A DNA stretch of 64,000 bases, from contig VZSF01008218.1 of NCBI GenBank assembly GCA_013398295.1, positions 1-64,000 of the forward strand, written 5' to 3'. The notes beneath the pieces are model-generated. The model worked only from the letters and a program-made list of their open reading frames with translations. It was not told the DNA's origin and ran no database searches. Made by a program: the position numbers and the translations under genes. The number at the start of each line of letters is the position of its first letter. The stretch's first letter is position 1. Positions 49,849-61,883 of the stretch are shown here, in pieces. The stretch comes from Chionis minor (taxonomy: Eukaryota > Chordata > Aves > Charadriiformes > Chionididae).

Positions 49849-51813
49849 TTCTCTCTAATTAGAATTGTTAGATTTGATTCAAGGTTTTTTTTTTTTCTTT
49901 TAAAACAATCCGTTCAGGGGGGGTTTAGCCTGCAAACAGGGTCAAACTTTTCTTCTCTGAAGTAAATAGCAGCCTCAGCCTAGTGTATCACAGCAAAGAA
50001 AACATTAAAAGAACATGACAGAGCCTCGTAAGAAATGGGAACCCAGAAACACCTGAAGCCCAGATGGCAAAAGCGGGTGTTTGGCAAACGGTGTGTAGTT
50101 TTCCGGCCTTTTGAAGTCAATCTCATTCTGACATTCCTTGAGAGCCAGCTAATACGTTTGACCAGACATGCTAGAATGGATCAGTTCTCGTCCTCAAGCA
50201 CAAGAGAGAGCAATTCCATTTTTTTCAGGTGCTTGCCTTGTCTCTGACATAAATAAAAACAATCTTGTGTCGTATAGCTAGCAAACTGGGATGCATTTAT
50301 GCAAAAAAGGATGTGTTCTGGCTAGATTTCATAATTTTTAAGTCATTGTTTACTAATATATTCTCGAAATGTAACGCAGTAGTGTTTGCAGCATGCTGAT
50401 GCTTTGGTCTTGACTGATTTATTACTGTAGAGCTGTTGATGAGTTATGAACCTTGGTGACAGCATTTGACATCGTTCGTATTTGGCTTATTTGGAACATT
50501 AAAGCCACTGAAGAATGAAATCTGTTTCTGTTGGAGTCAGTGGCAAAACATGCAACATTTCACTTCTAAAATCAAACAAAAAGAAGAAGAAACTTGCAAA
50601 AAGAGGCAAAAATTTGCCAAAAAAGCTGTGCCTGGAAATAGGGCGAATCAGGGAGATAAAGTTGCTTGCTTTTTGTACACCTGGAGAGTGTGGCTCTTTT
50701 AGGAAATATGATTGCATGCTTTGTGTGCAGATGCTGTATGTCCGCGCAGTGGCAAGCAATCCTGTAGAGAAGAAATGAGAATTCCAAAGGAGTGCCAGGG
50801 GTGGAGTGTAAGACTCGTGGTTCTACATCCAGCCACCAGTGGGTCTCCTGCCAGAAAACACACTGCTGTGTCGTACCTTTTCTGTCATTCCTTCAAACAA
50901 ATACTGGTTTACCATGTTGGGTGCTCTAAGACTATGCTGCCAGTGAAAGGACTGGTCCTCTTCTCTACCCATGTTTTTGGCTGATGACAGTACAGTGGGT
51001 TAGTTTCATTTGTTGACCTGATGGAAAATTAACGTATTATTAAATGCATAACGTAAATTTACGTATTATTTTTCTTTGGAAACTTTCAGATGGGTCAGAG
51101 AGGTCATCCAACATGCTGTGTGCAAGTGCCAGCTCATGGGAGAGAATGGAAATGCATTTCAGGCGTGACTTGGGAGGGCAGGAAAGCCTTTTTTCTCAGT
51201 GGCAATGCATCTCAACTGGCTTAATCCAATTGTGAAAGTGCATTTTTTTGGCACAGAACGTTGTTGTGCATCTCTAGCATGACTGTGACTGTCCGGTACG
51301 AACGTCCAGCTCATAGTAAATGCAATGTAATTTGATTTAGATCAGTTGTCTTCTAATCTAGGTTAAGTTGACACTGACTGCTAGTTAAGACCTTGCCCAG
51401 TGATAGTTATGGAAATACTTGTGATGTTCCCTAATTTATTAACTCAGAAATTTGATCATGTGCCAAAGCCAAAGGGGGGGAAGTGAACTGAAGTGCGTTT
51501 TAATGGTAAAATTCAAATCTTGTTTGGCAGTGTAGGTAAAAATATAAACACACACAGAAGTTACCTTCTGTACCTAGGCAACTAAATTTGTGTAGATAGA
51601 CAACATACCAGTAGAAAGAGAGAATAATACGATTCGAAAAGTCCATCTGTATCTTTTGTTATTGAAGTTGATATCAAAATATGCAGTGTTGGATGTTCAT
51701 TAAATATTTTCATTATTTGGAAAACAGGACTTTACGAAACATAAGGTTTAAAAATCTTTGATTTCTTTTACTATTTCACCTTCATTATGTGAAAGAGTAA
51801 ACAACATTCGTTA
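49849..51813 (+). repeat. 1965-bp direct tandem duplication, copy 1
   Basis: Every base compared corresponds to 51815-53779 at a constant offset of 1966, with no indel. Only two mismatches were found by reading: C at 49910 versus G at 51876, and G at 49919 versus T at 51885. The copy ends at CATTCGTTA, right before the single N. No gene is recognised inside; its short open frames (60-90 codons) simply recur in copy 2. It includes the 14-bp palindrome ACGTAAATTTACGT at 51051-51064. Confidence 0.97.
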
Positions 51814-51814
51814 N
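51814..51814. other. Single-N assembly join
   Basis: One ambiguous base sits exactly at the boundary between the two copies of the 1965-bp repeat. Some scaffolders write one N when the estimated gap is zero or negative, which would fit overlapping contig ends that were not merged. Confidence 0.9.
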
Positions 51815-53779
51815 TTCTCTCTAATTAGAATTGTTAGATTTGATTCAAGGTTTTTTTTTTTTCTTTTAAAACAATGCGTTCAGGTGGGGTTTAGCCTGCA
51901 AACAGGGTCAAACTTTTCTTCTCTGAAGTAAATAGCAGCCTCAGCCTAGTGTATCACAGCAAAGAAAACATTAAAAGAACATGACAGAGCCTCGTAAGAA
52001 ATGGGAACCCAGAAACACCTGAAGCCCAGATGGCAAAAGCGGGTGTTTGGCAAACGGTGTGTAGTTTTCCGGCCTTTTGAAGTCAATCTCATTCTGACAT
52101 TCCTTGAGAGCCAGCTAATACGTTTGACCAGACATGCTAGAATGGATCAGTTCTCGTCCTCAAGCACAAGAGAGAGCAATTCCATTTTTTTCAGGTGCTT
52201 GCCTTGTCTCTGACATAAATAAAAACAATCTTGTGTCGTATAGCTAGCAAACTGGGATGCATTTATGCAAAAAAGGATGTGTTCTGGCTAGATTTCATAA
52301 TTTTTAAGTCATTGTTTACTAATATATTCTCGAAATGTAACGCAGTAGTGTTTGCAGCATGCTGATGCTTTGGTCTTGACTGATTTATTACTGTAGAGCT
52401 GTTGATGAGTTATGAACCTTGGTGACAGCATTTGACATCGTTCGTATTTGGCTTATTTGGAACATTAAAGCCACTGAAGAATGAAATCTGTTTCTGTTGG
52501 AGTCAGTGGCAAAACATGCAACATTTCACTTCTAAAATCAAACAAAAAGAAGAAGAAACTTGCAAAAAGAGGCAAAAATTTGCCAAAAAAGCTGTGCCTG
52601 GAAATAGGGCGAATCAGGGAGATAAAGTTGCTTGCTTTTTGTACACCTGGAGAGTGTGGCTCTTTTAGGAAATATGATTGCATGCTTTGTGTGCAGATGC
52701 TGTATGTCCGCGCAGTGGCAAGCAATCCTGTAGAGAAGAAATGAGAATTCCAAAGGAGTGCCAGGGGTGGAGTGTAAGACTCGTGGTTCTACATCCAGCC
52801 ACCAGTGGGTCTCCTGCCAGAAAACACACTGCTGTGTCGTACCTTTTCTGTCATTCCTTCAAACAAATACTGGTTTACCATGTTGGGTGCTCTAAGACTA
52901 TGCTGCCAGTGAAAGGACTGGTCCTCTTCTCTACCCATGTTTTTGGCTGATGACAGTACAGTGGGTTAGTTTCATTTGTTGACCTGATGGAAAATTAACG
53001 TATTATTAAATGCATAACGTAAATTTACGTATTATTTTTCTTTGGAAACTTTCAGATGGGTCAGAGAGGTCATCCAACATGCTGTGTGCAAGTGCCAGCT
53101 CATGGGAGAGAATGGAAATGCATTTCAGGCGTGACTTGGGAGGGCAGGAAAGCCTTTTTTCTCAGTGGCAATGCATCTCAACTGGCTTAATCCAATTGTG
53201 AAAGTGCATTTTTTTGGCACAGAACGTTGTTGTGCATCTCTAGCATGACTGTGACTGTCCGGTACGAACGTCCAGCTCATAGTAAATGCAATGTAATTTG
53301 ATTTAGATCAGTTGTCTTCTAATCTAGGTTAAGTTGACACTGACTGCTAGTTAAGACCTTGCCCAGTGATAGTTATGGAAATACTTGTGATGTTCCCTAA
53401 TTTATTAACTCAGAAATTTGATCATGTGCCAAAGCCAAAGGGGGGGAAGTGAACTGAAGTGCGTTTTAATGGTAAAATTCAAATCTTGTTTGGCAGTGTA
53501 GGTAAAAATATAAACACACACAGAAGTTACCTTCTGTACCTAGGCAACTAAATTTGTGTAGATAGACAACATACCAGTAGAAAGAGAGAATAATACGATT
53601 CGAAAAGTCCATCTGTATCTTTTGTTATTGAAGTTGATATCAAAATATGCAGTGTTGGATGTTCATTAAATATTTTCATTATTTGGAAAACAGGACTTTA
53701 CGAAACATAAGGTTTAAAAATCTTTGATTTCTTTTACTATTTCACCTTCATTATGTGAAAGAGTAAACAACATTCGTTA
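51815..53779 (+). repeat. 1965-bp direct tandem duplication, copy 2
   Basis: Near-identical to 49849-51813. Copy 2 continues into unique sequence (CGTGAAATAG) after CATTCGTTA, while copy 1 is preceded by unique T/C-rich sequence. The unit therefore has a unique left flank only at copy 1 and a unique right flank only at copy 2, as overlapping contigs would produce. Confidence 0.97.
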
Positions 53780-55179
53780 CGTGAAATAGTAAGGCTGACT
53801 TAAAGCTTCCAATAAAAGGAAGCAAGACCTCATTTTCAGTGGTATAATAGTAAATGAATGAGCATCATTACAAATAAATCCAAAGTTCTCTTTTGTCTCA
53901 GGATTAATGTTACATTTGCTACATCTGGCTTTGTCTTTCTTTTCCTCAAGTTCTTAGAACAAATAATACACGCACTTCATCTTTAACTTCAGATAATCAG
54001 TTACCGACACCTGGGATAATGTGATGAGCAATGTAAATTTTATACACATATAGTCATAATAATTTAGAATGTCATCTTAATCTATTTATGATCGGCTAAT
54101 GACTGAAATGTTTTACCATTGTGTGGGATATTTTATAACTGAAGTTTTAATGGGTGAATCAGTAACACCTGGCTGTCTGGAATGCTTCTCTTTTTCTCCT
54201 GTTAGACATTTAAATACATCTCTGGAAGGCCCAAGGGGTGTGATGTGACATATAAGCTCTTAAAAGGAGGAAAATTAGTTCTTGATACCATAATGATCAG
54301 TGGGATGAACGTTTGCATACTTAGCATTAATGCTGTTAAATGTAAGTGTTTGATTAAGGCTCTTAAGAAGGCTTTTTTTTTTTTTTTTCTTCTTCTTCTT
54401 CTCTTTTAATGCCCTTTCTAGTTTCACTTTGTGAAATTACAAAAGGAGCTGATGTTTTTGCTTCTGCCTCTGGAGGAGTCTTGAATCCTTTTATATATGC
54501 TTTTCTCTCTTTAGTACCATTGTCTATGTTTTCTTCCCAAATCATCTGTAACGCAGCAGAGCTTCTTAGCGGGTGAGTATATTAGACACCCAGGTGCCAA
54601 CAGTGCAAGAATACAAATTCTGCTCCTAACAGAACATCTAGTATTGCATTCTTAAATTCAAAGATATCACTCTAGTGGCAGTCCACTTTCTATCGTTGCA
54701 TGAAAACAATGTGGTTGTAACTTTTTATTCCTTGCTCTTTTTCCTGGCAAGCCTTCCACATTTTCCGCTTATCATTTTTAGATTTTGTACCCTTTGGAGT
54801 GCACAAAGCGTGAGAATGATAAAATCACAGTAATGGCAACTAAATAGGTCTATGACTTTTGTCTTGATAAGTGCACATGCGTATATACTCATGCGCTAAC
54901 TTTATTTTCTTGCTTTAGCGTGCCTTCTGGGTGGATTTAACTCTCCTTTTTATGAGGTAATACTGAGGGTCTCGACAGTCTTTCTACTTAGTGATACCTA
55001 TCATCTGATAAATTTCTAATGAGAACTTCTGTAAAAAAAAGTCTCATATATAATTTTCCAGTTAAGTAGTTAGCCTTCTCAGACATTTTGATAGGGCAGA
55101 GTTAGCCCTATAAACTGTAGAATGACGAGTAGTGGCATTCTTCTGTGAAGACCACAGCCACTGTGGTAAATAGGAAGAT
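53780..55179. other. Unique non-coding DNA
   Basis: Nothing recognised apart from a T run of 16 at 54373-54388 followed by a short CTT repeat. Confidence 0.5.
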
Positions 55180-55199
55180 GGGGGGCGGGGGGGCAGGGA
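55180..55199 (+). other. G-quadruplex-capable G-rich run
   Basis: G6, C, G7, CA, G3 on the plus strand can supply four tracts of three G with short loops. A structural prediction only. Confidence 0.5.
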
Positions 55200-58100
55200 G
55201 AACTGCGGTGTTAAGTGTTATTAAATATTGGGAATAAAGGTATGCTTTCAGAAATAATAAAAAGGAAACATTTTTGTTGTATTCTATACCGTAATTTTTC
55301 CAGAGGATACACTAAACCACAATCAAGTTGTGTGCCCAATTTACCAAGGAAGAAAACAGCTTTAGAATGTGGGTGGATTGTCTTGCTTATATGTATTTTG
55401 GGAGGAGGTATATTGTCTATTGGACCTCCTATTAGGCAAATGAATGGATGACAAGGAACAGTTAGTTTCTAGAATTTTTGGCACCACCCTTGTCTCATAT
55501 CCCCGCTCAGGTAAAATATTGGAGAAGTGGGCGTCCAGCTCTGTCTCAAGCAGTCTGTTCTGTGGTAGGCTTGGACTCTATAAATTTAAGTGCCTTAAGT
55601 ACTCAGAAATATGATTCAATGGTCACAATTAGATGATTTCTGCCATATTTTCCTTCATGTTCTATGGAGAACTTCCATGCTAAAGTTTTGATCCTCTCTA
55701 TTCAGACGCTTCTTCCACAGAATCACCCTCCGATTACAGTTACTTTTAAGGGAAAAGTATCTAAACAAAGCAATTTTCTATGCCAAAATAAAGACATTTG
55801 ATATGTTCTTATGAGTGTAATATATAAGCTTTATTTCTGTTTGAATTCCTCATGCCTCAGCCCTGTTTCATACTGACTAATGGGGCGCTATTTCTTTGGT
55901 CCTTTACTTCCCTGATGTTGAGGAGCTGGTCTCCAGGTTGGAATAGGAACGAAGTAGATCTGTGATTTGTAGAAACTCTCAGGTGCATATTAGGTCAGAC
56001 AGAGAAGAGAGATGGCTAATGTATGTTTCAAAAGTCATTTTGACAAAAGTCTTCTTAGGTACCAGTTATCTAAGAGTATACGAGCACCCAAGAAGTGAGG
56101 CTGTCCAACATCACTGGTTACCTTCAGCGTAAGACACTAGATTTTAGCTCGTCTGTTGCCAAGTATCAGATTGCGAAGTGCAGTGGAAGGAATACGTGGC
56201 CGTGTGATAACTTTCCTTTATTCATGCCGCATGGGATAGATTTTCCAGGAATCTATTAATTTGTGGCTACTTTATGACAGTCCCAAGTCCTGGGATGTTA
56301 AGATAGGCTGACAATTTTAATTCCTCCTGTGATGTCCCCTGTTGCTGTCTGTCACCTTAAGTGTTTTTGTATGTACACCGCTTAAAGGTTCAACATGTGT
56401 TATGAGTAAAATAGATGTGCTTCCAGTGTACTGATTTATAATGATCAGCAAAGAAAGTGAGGCTTTTAATCTTTTCCGTAAAGTCATGGAAGTCACATTT
56501 CTTCTTTTAATTATATTTCTTTGTAAGCACTACTTCTGATCACTGCAAATAGGTAGTGAATTTTCATCTTTCCTTGAATGGCCAGAGAAATAGCACACTT
56601 CACACGGGTCTGGAAGGCCAATGTATTATGTATCTGTGATGTGTGGAACTCGCATGGCCCTTTTCTTAACGGTTTTCAAAGCGCTTTCCAAGGCTGATTA
56701 GGAATCCAGAAACACCACAACCAGGAAAGCCTCAGATTCCTCAATTTACAGAAAGAAAAGAAGAATGAGCCAATGATTTAGTAGCAAGCTAGAGACAGAA
56801 ACCAGACATTCCCTTATATTAAGGCTCCTGCTAATCAACAGACATTCCCTTTCTATGGAGATGCTAAAACAGTTGAGTTCCATTTTACACAGAAAACTTA
56901 TGTCCACAGATACTGCATGTACGCCCTCAGGCTCTCACAATTGCATGTTTATTTTCAGAATCAGCCTCTAAACACATGGAGGAGAATAATTCGATCCTTT
57001 TGCAAATCAAACTCAACATGCAACATTTAATATTTTTAATAGCTTAATGTGCAAATAGCTATACAGATGTTGTTTTTCCAGTCTTCTTTATTATTGAGTT
57101 AGGCTTTGTTTCTGAGTCTGTTCAAATTGTAAACAAATTATTTTTGCATATGGATCAATGTAAATTTAATAAACTTTATTAAAAATTTATATGAGAACCA
57201 AGATACTTTTTTCTATACCATGGTATTTTCTAGCTACATTAGAACGATAAATATAATTTAAATATAACGACGTTTGTTTTGCCATTAATAGTTTTAAGTA
57301 TCAAAAACCTGTGGATGACATCGTACAGCACCTAGCAAGTATTGCTTTTGGTTGTTGAGTTATTTACACAACTACATTCAAATAAATGAATGATTTTTTT
57401 TTTAAAGGTTATTTCTGATCTTTAAACGTGATTTTAATTTTCTTTTTAATACACGTTTGGTAATTTTAGGGATTTTTACATCCTATCTTTTGTATTCAAA
57501 GTGTATTCAAATAATTTGCAGCTGATTAGAAAGTACATAATAGGATGGTTCAGCAAAACCATTAAGTCTGTTCTCAAATTTCCAGCAGGTTTTCATGATG
57601 TTAAATTTATGTTTAAATGTTAAAATTATGTTTTAATGTTAAAATTTGCCTTCTGTCTGGTACTGCTTCTGTTGTTTATGTCCTGCAGAAAGGCCTTTCT
57701 GACACTCACGGAGGAAACTCCTTCTAGCTCTTGGTTCTCATCAAAACACCTCTTTGCAGAGAGTCTTTGCAGCTTTGCAGGAATATTCCTTGGTTCCCAG
57801 GATACCCCTACAGAAATCCCGAAGTGCGGGTGCCCCAGGGTTACCTGCGACACTGCTTTTGTTGGGTTTCTCCTTGATTTGAATTTCCTCCTTCCCTTGA
57901 AGGTATGATGAGTTTGACAGCTACACTCTGATTTACTTATTCCCCGACATCAGCCTGTCGTACTGGGAAAATGAAGATCTGCGGTAGGCAAGACTTAAGG
58001 CTAAGCATTTAGGTGCCACGTTGGGAAAGAAGTTTAGAAGTGATGGTAGCACAGCCTTCCCTTTCTCCTGCATCACGGTGTGTCCTTAGCTTCCGCACGT

Positions 58101-60829
58101 GCTTCCCGCTGTTGCCAAGAAGCTCCCGGGTGAATCCAGTCAGAGCTTTTGCTCAGGGGTGCAGGTACACGCTCCCCTGCGGGCCGTTTTCTGCCTTGTC
58201 CCTAAAACTAGGTGGGATTGCTCTACTTTCCAAATCCTCCCCGTCTTTCTCTTTTATCCTCCTCATTGTTCCTACTTCATATCTAATACCACTGCAGCTG
58301 TGATGACTCCAGTTTCTAGCGTCTTTGGGAGTTCAGGCCTTAAGCAGAGGTGTAGATGATTTAAACACCTCTTAGTAAAACGGTACCGTTCTATATTGGA
58401 TGCTTTGCGACTACGAGTTCTTTGTTCATGGCTTTACTACGGCCTTGTTTGTCACACCACCTGGACAACCTTCCAGGCCCAGTTGAGGCTTGCCAACACG
58501 CTCCTATTAAATCTGATGCAAAACATCAGTTAAGCATATAATCTTGTCAAGTACTTGATGTCTAGACAGACAGTTTCTAATGCGCACGGATAAGAGGTGT
58601 GGCGGCAGGTTGCTTTGCCTGGGCGTGCTTCCGCGAGACGGTTCCTTCTTCCCCCTGTGTTTGCTGAACTTTCTGTTTTGCAATGATCATAAAGTAAGTG
58701 TTAGCAAGAAGCAGTATCCAAACCGGCCTTATCTACCGTAGCATTTTAGCAGAATGTTTCTTTTCAAGGGGATGGACGAAGCATTAGGGGTTCTATGTTT
58801 TCTAACACCTTTGCAGCTAAAACCTGTCCAACTTGGGTGGGACTGACATGTGAAGGTAGAGTTTTGAACTGAATACTGGTGTTCCTTTCCAGTGGAAGAG
58901 CGGTTAAGAATTCTTCATTTTAACCCGTCGAAAATCTACCACGTGGTAAAGTAGTTTTAGGCAATTGAGGACGTACTTTTAAAACAGCAATTAAGTTTTA
59001 CTTAAAATTCTTTAGGAGCGGCCTATTCTGTTTAGATCTTATGTAATCTGAGACGGGGATCTCCTCACTTGTCTTTTATTCATGTAGTATCAGAAATAAT
59101 CATATTTGCATTATGGGTTCTAGGTGCCTGATTTTGGTAGGTGCAGATAATAGATTTCCCAAGAGTGGGTTATTCCCTTTGTAGGTTGCATGGCAAACAG
59201 ACGTACGAGATTGAAGAAAGGAAGGGACTATTCTATTCTGCTACATGATCAAAATGTGAACTCATGAAGTATTTCAAGCGTGGAAGGCTTGTGCTCTTCC
59301 ATTTAAACGGAGTGCTGTTGTCTGCTAGATTTTAAAAATAATGAATAGGACTTTGATGCTTTTTTGGGGTTAAGAAGTCAGCACGGGATAGTGACTGGTT
59401 TATGATGGGAGGTGGAGGCATCTTGCTGCTAGGTTGAATTCATGGGCTGAGGAATAAGTAGAGAAGAACTTAAAATTCTAGGGCTGAGTGCCTGTACTTA
59501 GAGTGAAGACAGGGTTTGACTTTGTAACATATGAATATTAGCAAGCCATCAAATGTCGGGTCCTGGACTGTCATCTAGAAAATAAACTGGAAACTGTGAA
59601 GTGCATTTTTGCTACCATGTCACTTAATTGAGATAACGCATGCTGCATAGTAGCTGAGAGCTACTTCTCCCTCGGCCTTCCTTCTCCTCCTCCAACATCT
59701 ATTTATTGTGTATCTTAAAATATATCTATCTGTGCTTGTGGAAGAATACTGGACAGCTATGGAAGCTGTGAAAGTGTCGGCCTTGTTCTTCTGTTGTCTA
59801 CAAAACAGATGAAATAGAGGTCGCAGGGAAAAACAACAAAATAAACTAGGGATCCTAAAAGAAATTTAGGTAGGATAGTATGCTAAAATTCACGTGGAAC
59901 AATCTGTAAAATGAGTAAGACATCTTTAGCCCAGAAGTTGTTTTTGACCTTGAAACCTTTTGACCTTCCCCACATAACTGGTGCCAGTTCTTTACACGAC
60001 CAAATAGCCACACTTGGCAGAGAAATCCATTAATTCTTCATTGGTTTCAACAGTGGTCCTGAGAAAAGTATTGAACACTGAGGTGAATGCGTAGGGCTGA
60101 GGATGGCTGCCTTATGATGTCTCTTCCGTTTGGACATCACTTGTGTTTTCTGCAACATGAACGATGAACATTTTTTATTAGGTTCAGGCCGTGTAACTAG
60201 CAGTTCGCTGGTCACTTACTCTTTTAATTTCATCTACACAAGATGAACCTTTCTGAGCTATTTTGGTTTATATTGTATTTGTCCTGTTTGCTGTGACTGT
60301 AATGTTTCTGTCATTTTCAGAAGAATTCAGTATTTTTTTTTAATGGCTGAAGCACTCATTAGAAATGGAGGGTAAGGCGATGTTAAGTTTAAAATTAATG
60401 GAATTGTTTATTGCAGTTCTACCTTTGTGTTACCTGAAGCAGAGAATATTTTTTTTAATTTTGTTTTCGTTTTGAGTCCTTTCATCCGCAGGGAACGGGG
60501 ATTAGCCTTTGGCTAAAATAGCGCTTTCAGGCCCTTTCAGCATTCAGTAACTGTTTACTTATCCAAGTATAAATGGATAAAAACACAGTTAAAGCTCCCA
60601 GCTGCAAGGTCACCTACCTTTTTAAAATTCAACCTCATGAGCTCCATTCAGTTCAGGGCTTGCTGGTATGAGCCATTAACTGCCTGTTGCATGTAACCTT
60701 CCCTTGTCTTACACAGAGCTGCACACGAACCCCTGGTACTGTACAACAGACCCTCCGTTCATACCGTGCGAGAAACAAAAGCAGTTTAACTTGTGATCAG
60801 TGAGATCATATGATCCATTTACAGGGTGC
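55200..60829. other. Unique non-coding DNA
   Basis: No gene recognised. A 19-bp tandem pair lies at 57609-57646. Two patches have locally raised CpG (eight in about 58076-58186 and seven in about 58582-58640). Open frames up to 96 codons have no domain. Confidence 0.5.
57609..57646. repeat. 19-bp tandem duplication
   Basis: ATGTTTAAATGTTAAAATT is followed by a copy with one substitution. Confidence 0.8.
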
Positions 60830-61110
60830 AAGCTCAGTCAAGTAGAACTAGTAAATCATTAAAAATTCACTCAGCGCTATTCCTGCTGAGTCGAACATCA
60901 CAATAATATAATTTTCTCGAAGTTGCTAGCGCAACACTGTTAGCAACTTGGTATAACAACAAGCTTTTCAAATCCTACGTTAATTTAAAAATTATAAAAT
61001 CCATTGCAAATCAGAGTATATTAGTTAAAAGCTATAACGCATGCCAAAAAGTAATCTTTTGGACTAAAATTGTCTCTGCATAAACTAAGACACTGGGACG
61101 TGCGCTCTAT
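60830..61110. promoter_or_regulatory. Candidate non-coding element with hairpin
   Basis: Repeat-free AT-rich sequence containing a stem AAGTTGCTA (60920-60928) and TAGCAACTT (60941-60949) with a 12-base loop. Resembles conserved non-coding DNA; not tested. Confidence 0.2.
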
Positions 61111-61268
61111 AAAATGACACTAGCTCCTATGACTCTTGCGTCAGACCTACTTCATGAGAATGCTTAAAGTCACCTCCGTTCAAAATATCATGTAACACTA
61201 TGGATAAAAGCTGACCTGAAAAAATAAAGCTACGTAGAGGTCTCCAGCACTCACCAAGTGGTTTGTGT

Positions 61269-61304
61269 CCCCCCCCTCCCCTTTTTTTTTTTTTTTTTNT
61301 TTTT
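61269..61304. repeat. Poly-C then poly-T tract with one N
   Basis: C8, T, C4, T17, N at 61299, T5. The minus strand is A-rich then G-rich, similar in kind to 44103-44160. Homopolymer length is uncertain. Confidence 0.9.
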
Positions 61305-61716
61305 GCAATGCGTTTCATGCAACATCTGGAATCAACATTTTTCCTTGGTTTTATTAGCTTGGTTAATTTTTCTTTAAGTATGGTTATTTCAGAAAGCAGC
61401 TGCTGTGCATGAAAAAATAACTCATTTCAATTGGTCTCGTAATGATTTTAGTTATTCGGAGAAATGTATTTTGGAGCTGTATTAACTAGTGATAAATGGA
61501 CCTTGCTGGTTTAATTCCTTTTAGATGAGTGTCCAACATTCAGAAGCATACCCAATGCTCCTTGTTCTGTGAAGCTGGAAAAGTCTTCCTTTAAGACTCA
61601 TTCACTGAAAAAGTGAAAAAAAGTTTTTAAAACAAACAAGCAACTTCTTTCTCTGGAGGTGGAAATGGAGAGAAAGGAAGTGGATAATGTAATGCTATAG
61701 TATTAAATGTAGAAGG
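61305..61716. other. Unique non-coding DNA
   Basis: Nothing recognised. Confidence 0.5.
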
Positions 61717-61883
61717 AGAATCATAGAATAGAATCATTGAATGTCAGGGGTCGGAAGGGATCTCTGGAGATGGTCTGGTCCGACCCCCCTGCCAGAGCAG
61801 GTCCACCTACAGCAGGTTGCACAGGATGGGGTCCAGGTGGGTTTGAAGTGTCTCCGTAGTTGGAGACTCCACCACCTCTCTGG
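61717..61883 (-). mobile_element. CR1 LINE 3' fragment
   Basis: About 167 bp of CR1 3' end in reverse orientation. The octamer tail at 61717-61740 is degraded by a short deletion. The following sequence matches the copy at 11666 in order, including the block CAGAGCAGGTCCACCTACAG. The fragment ends at about 61883 within the stretch equivalent to the LPREVVES part of ORF2, so only a few tens of C-terminal codons remain. Confidence 0.93.

Noticed and set aside
50035..53201. Pairs of identical small proteins that could suggest a duplicated gene
   Set aside because: The pairs recur only because of the 1965-bp duplication; none has a known domain and frames overlap on both strands.
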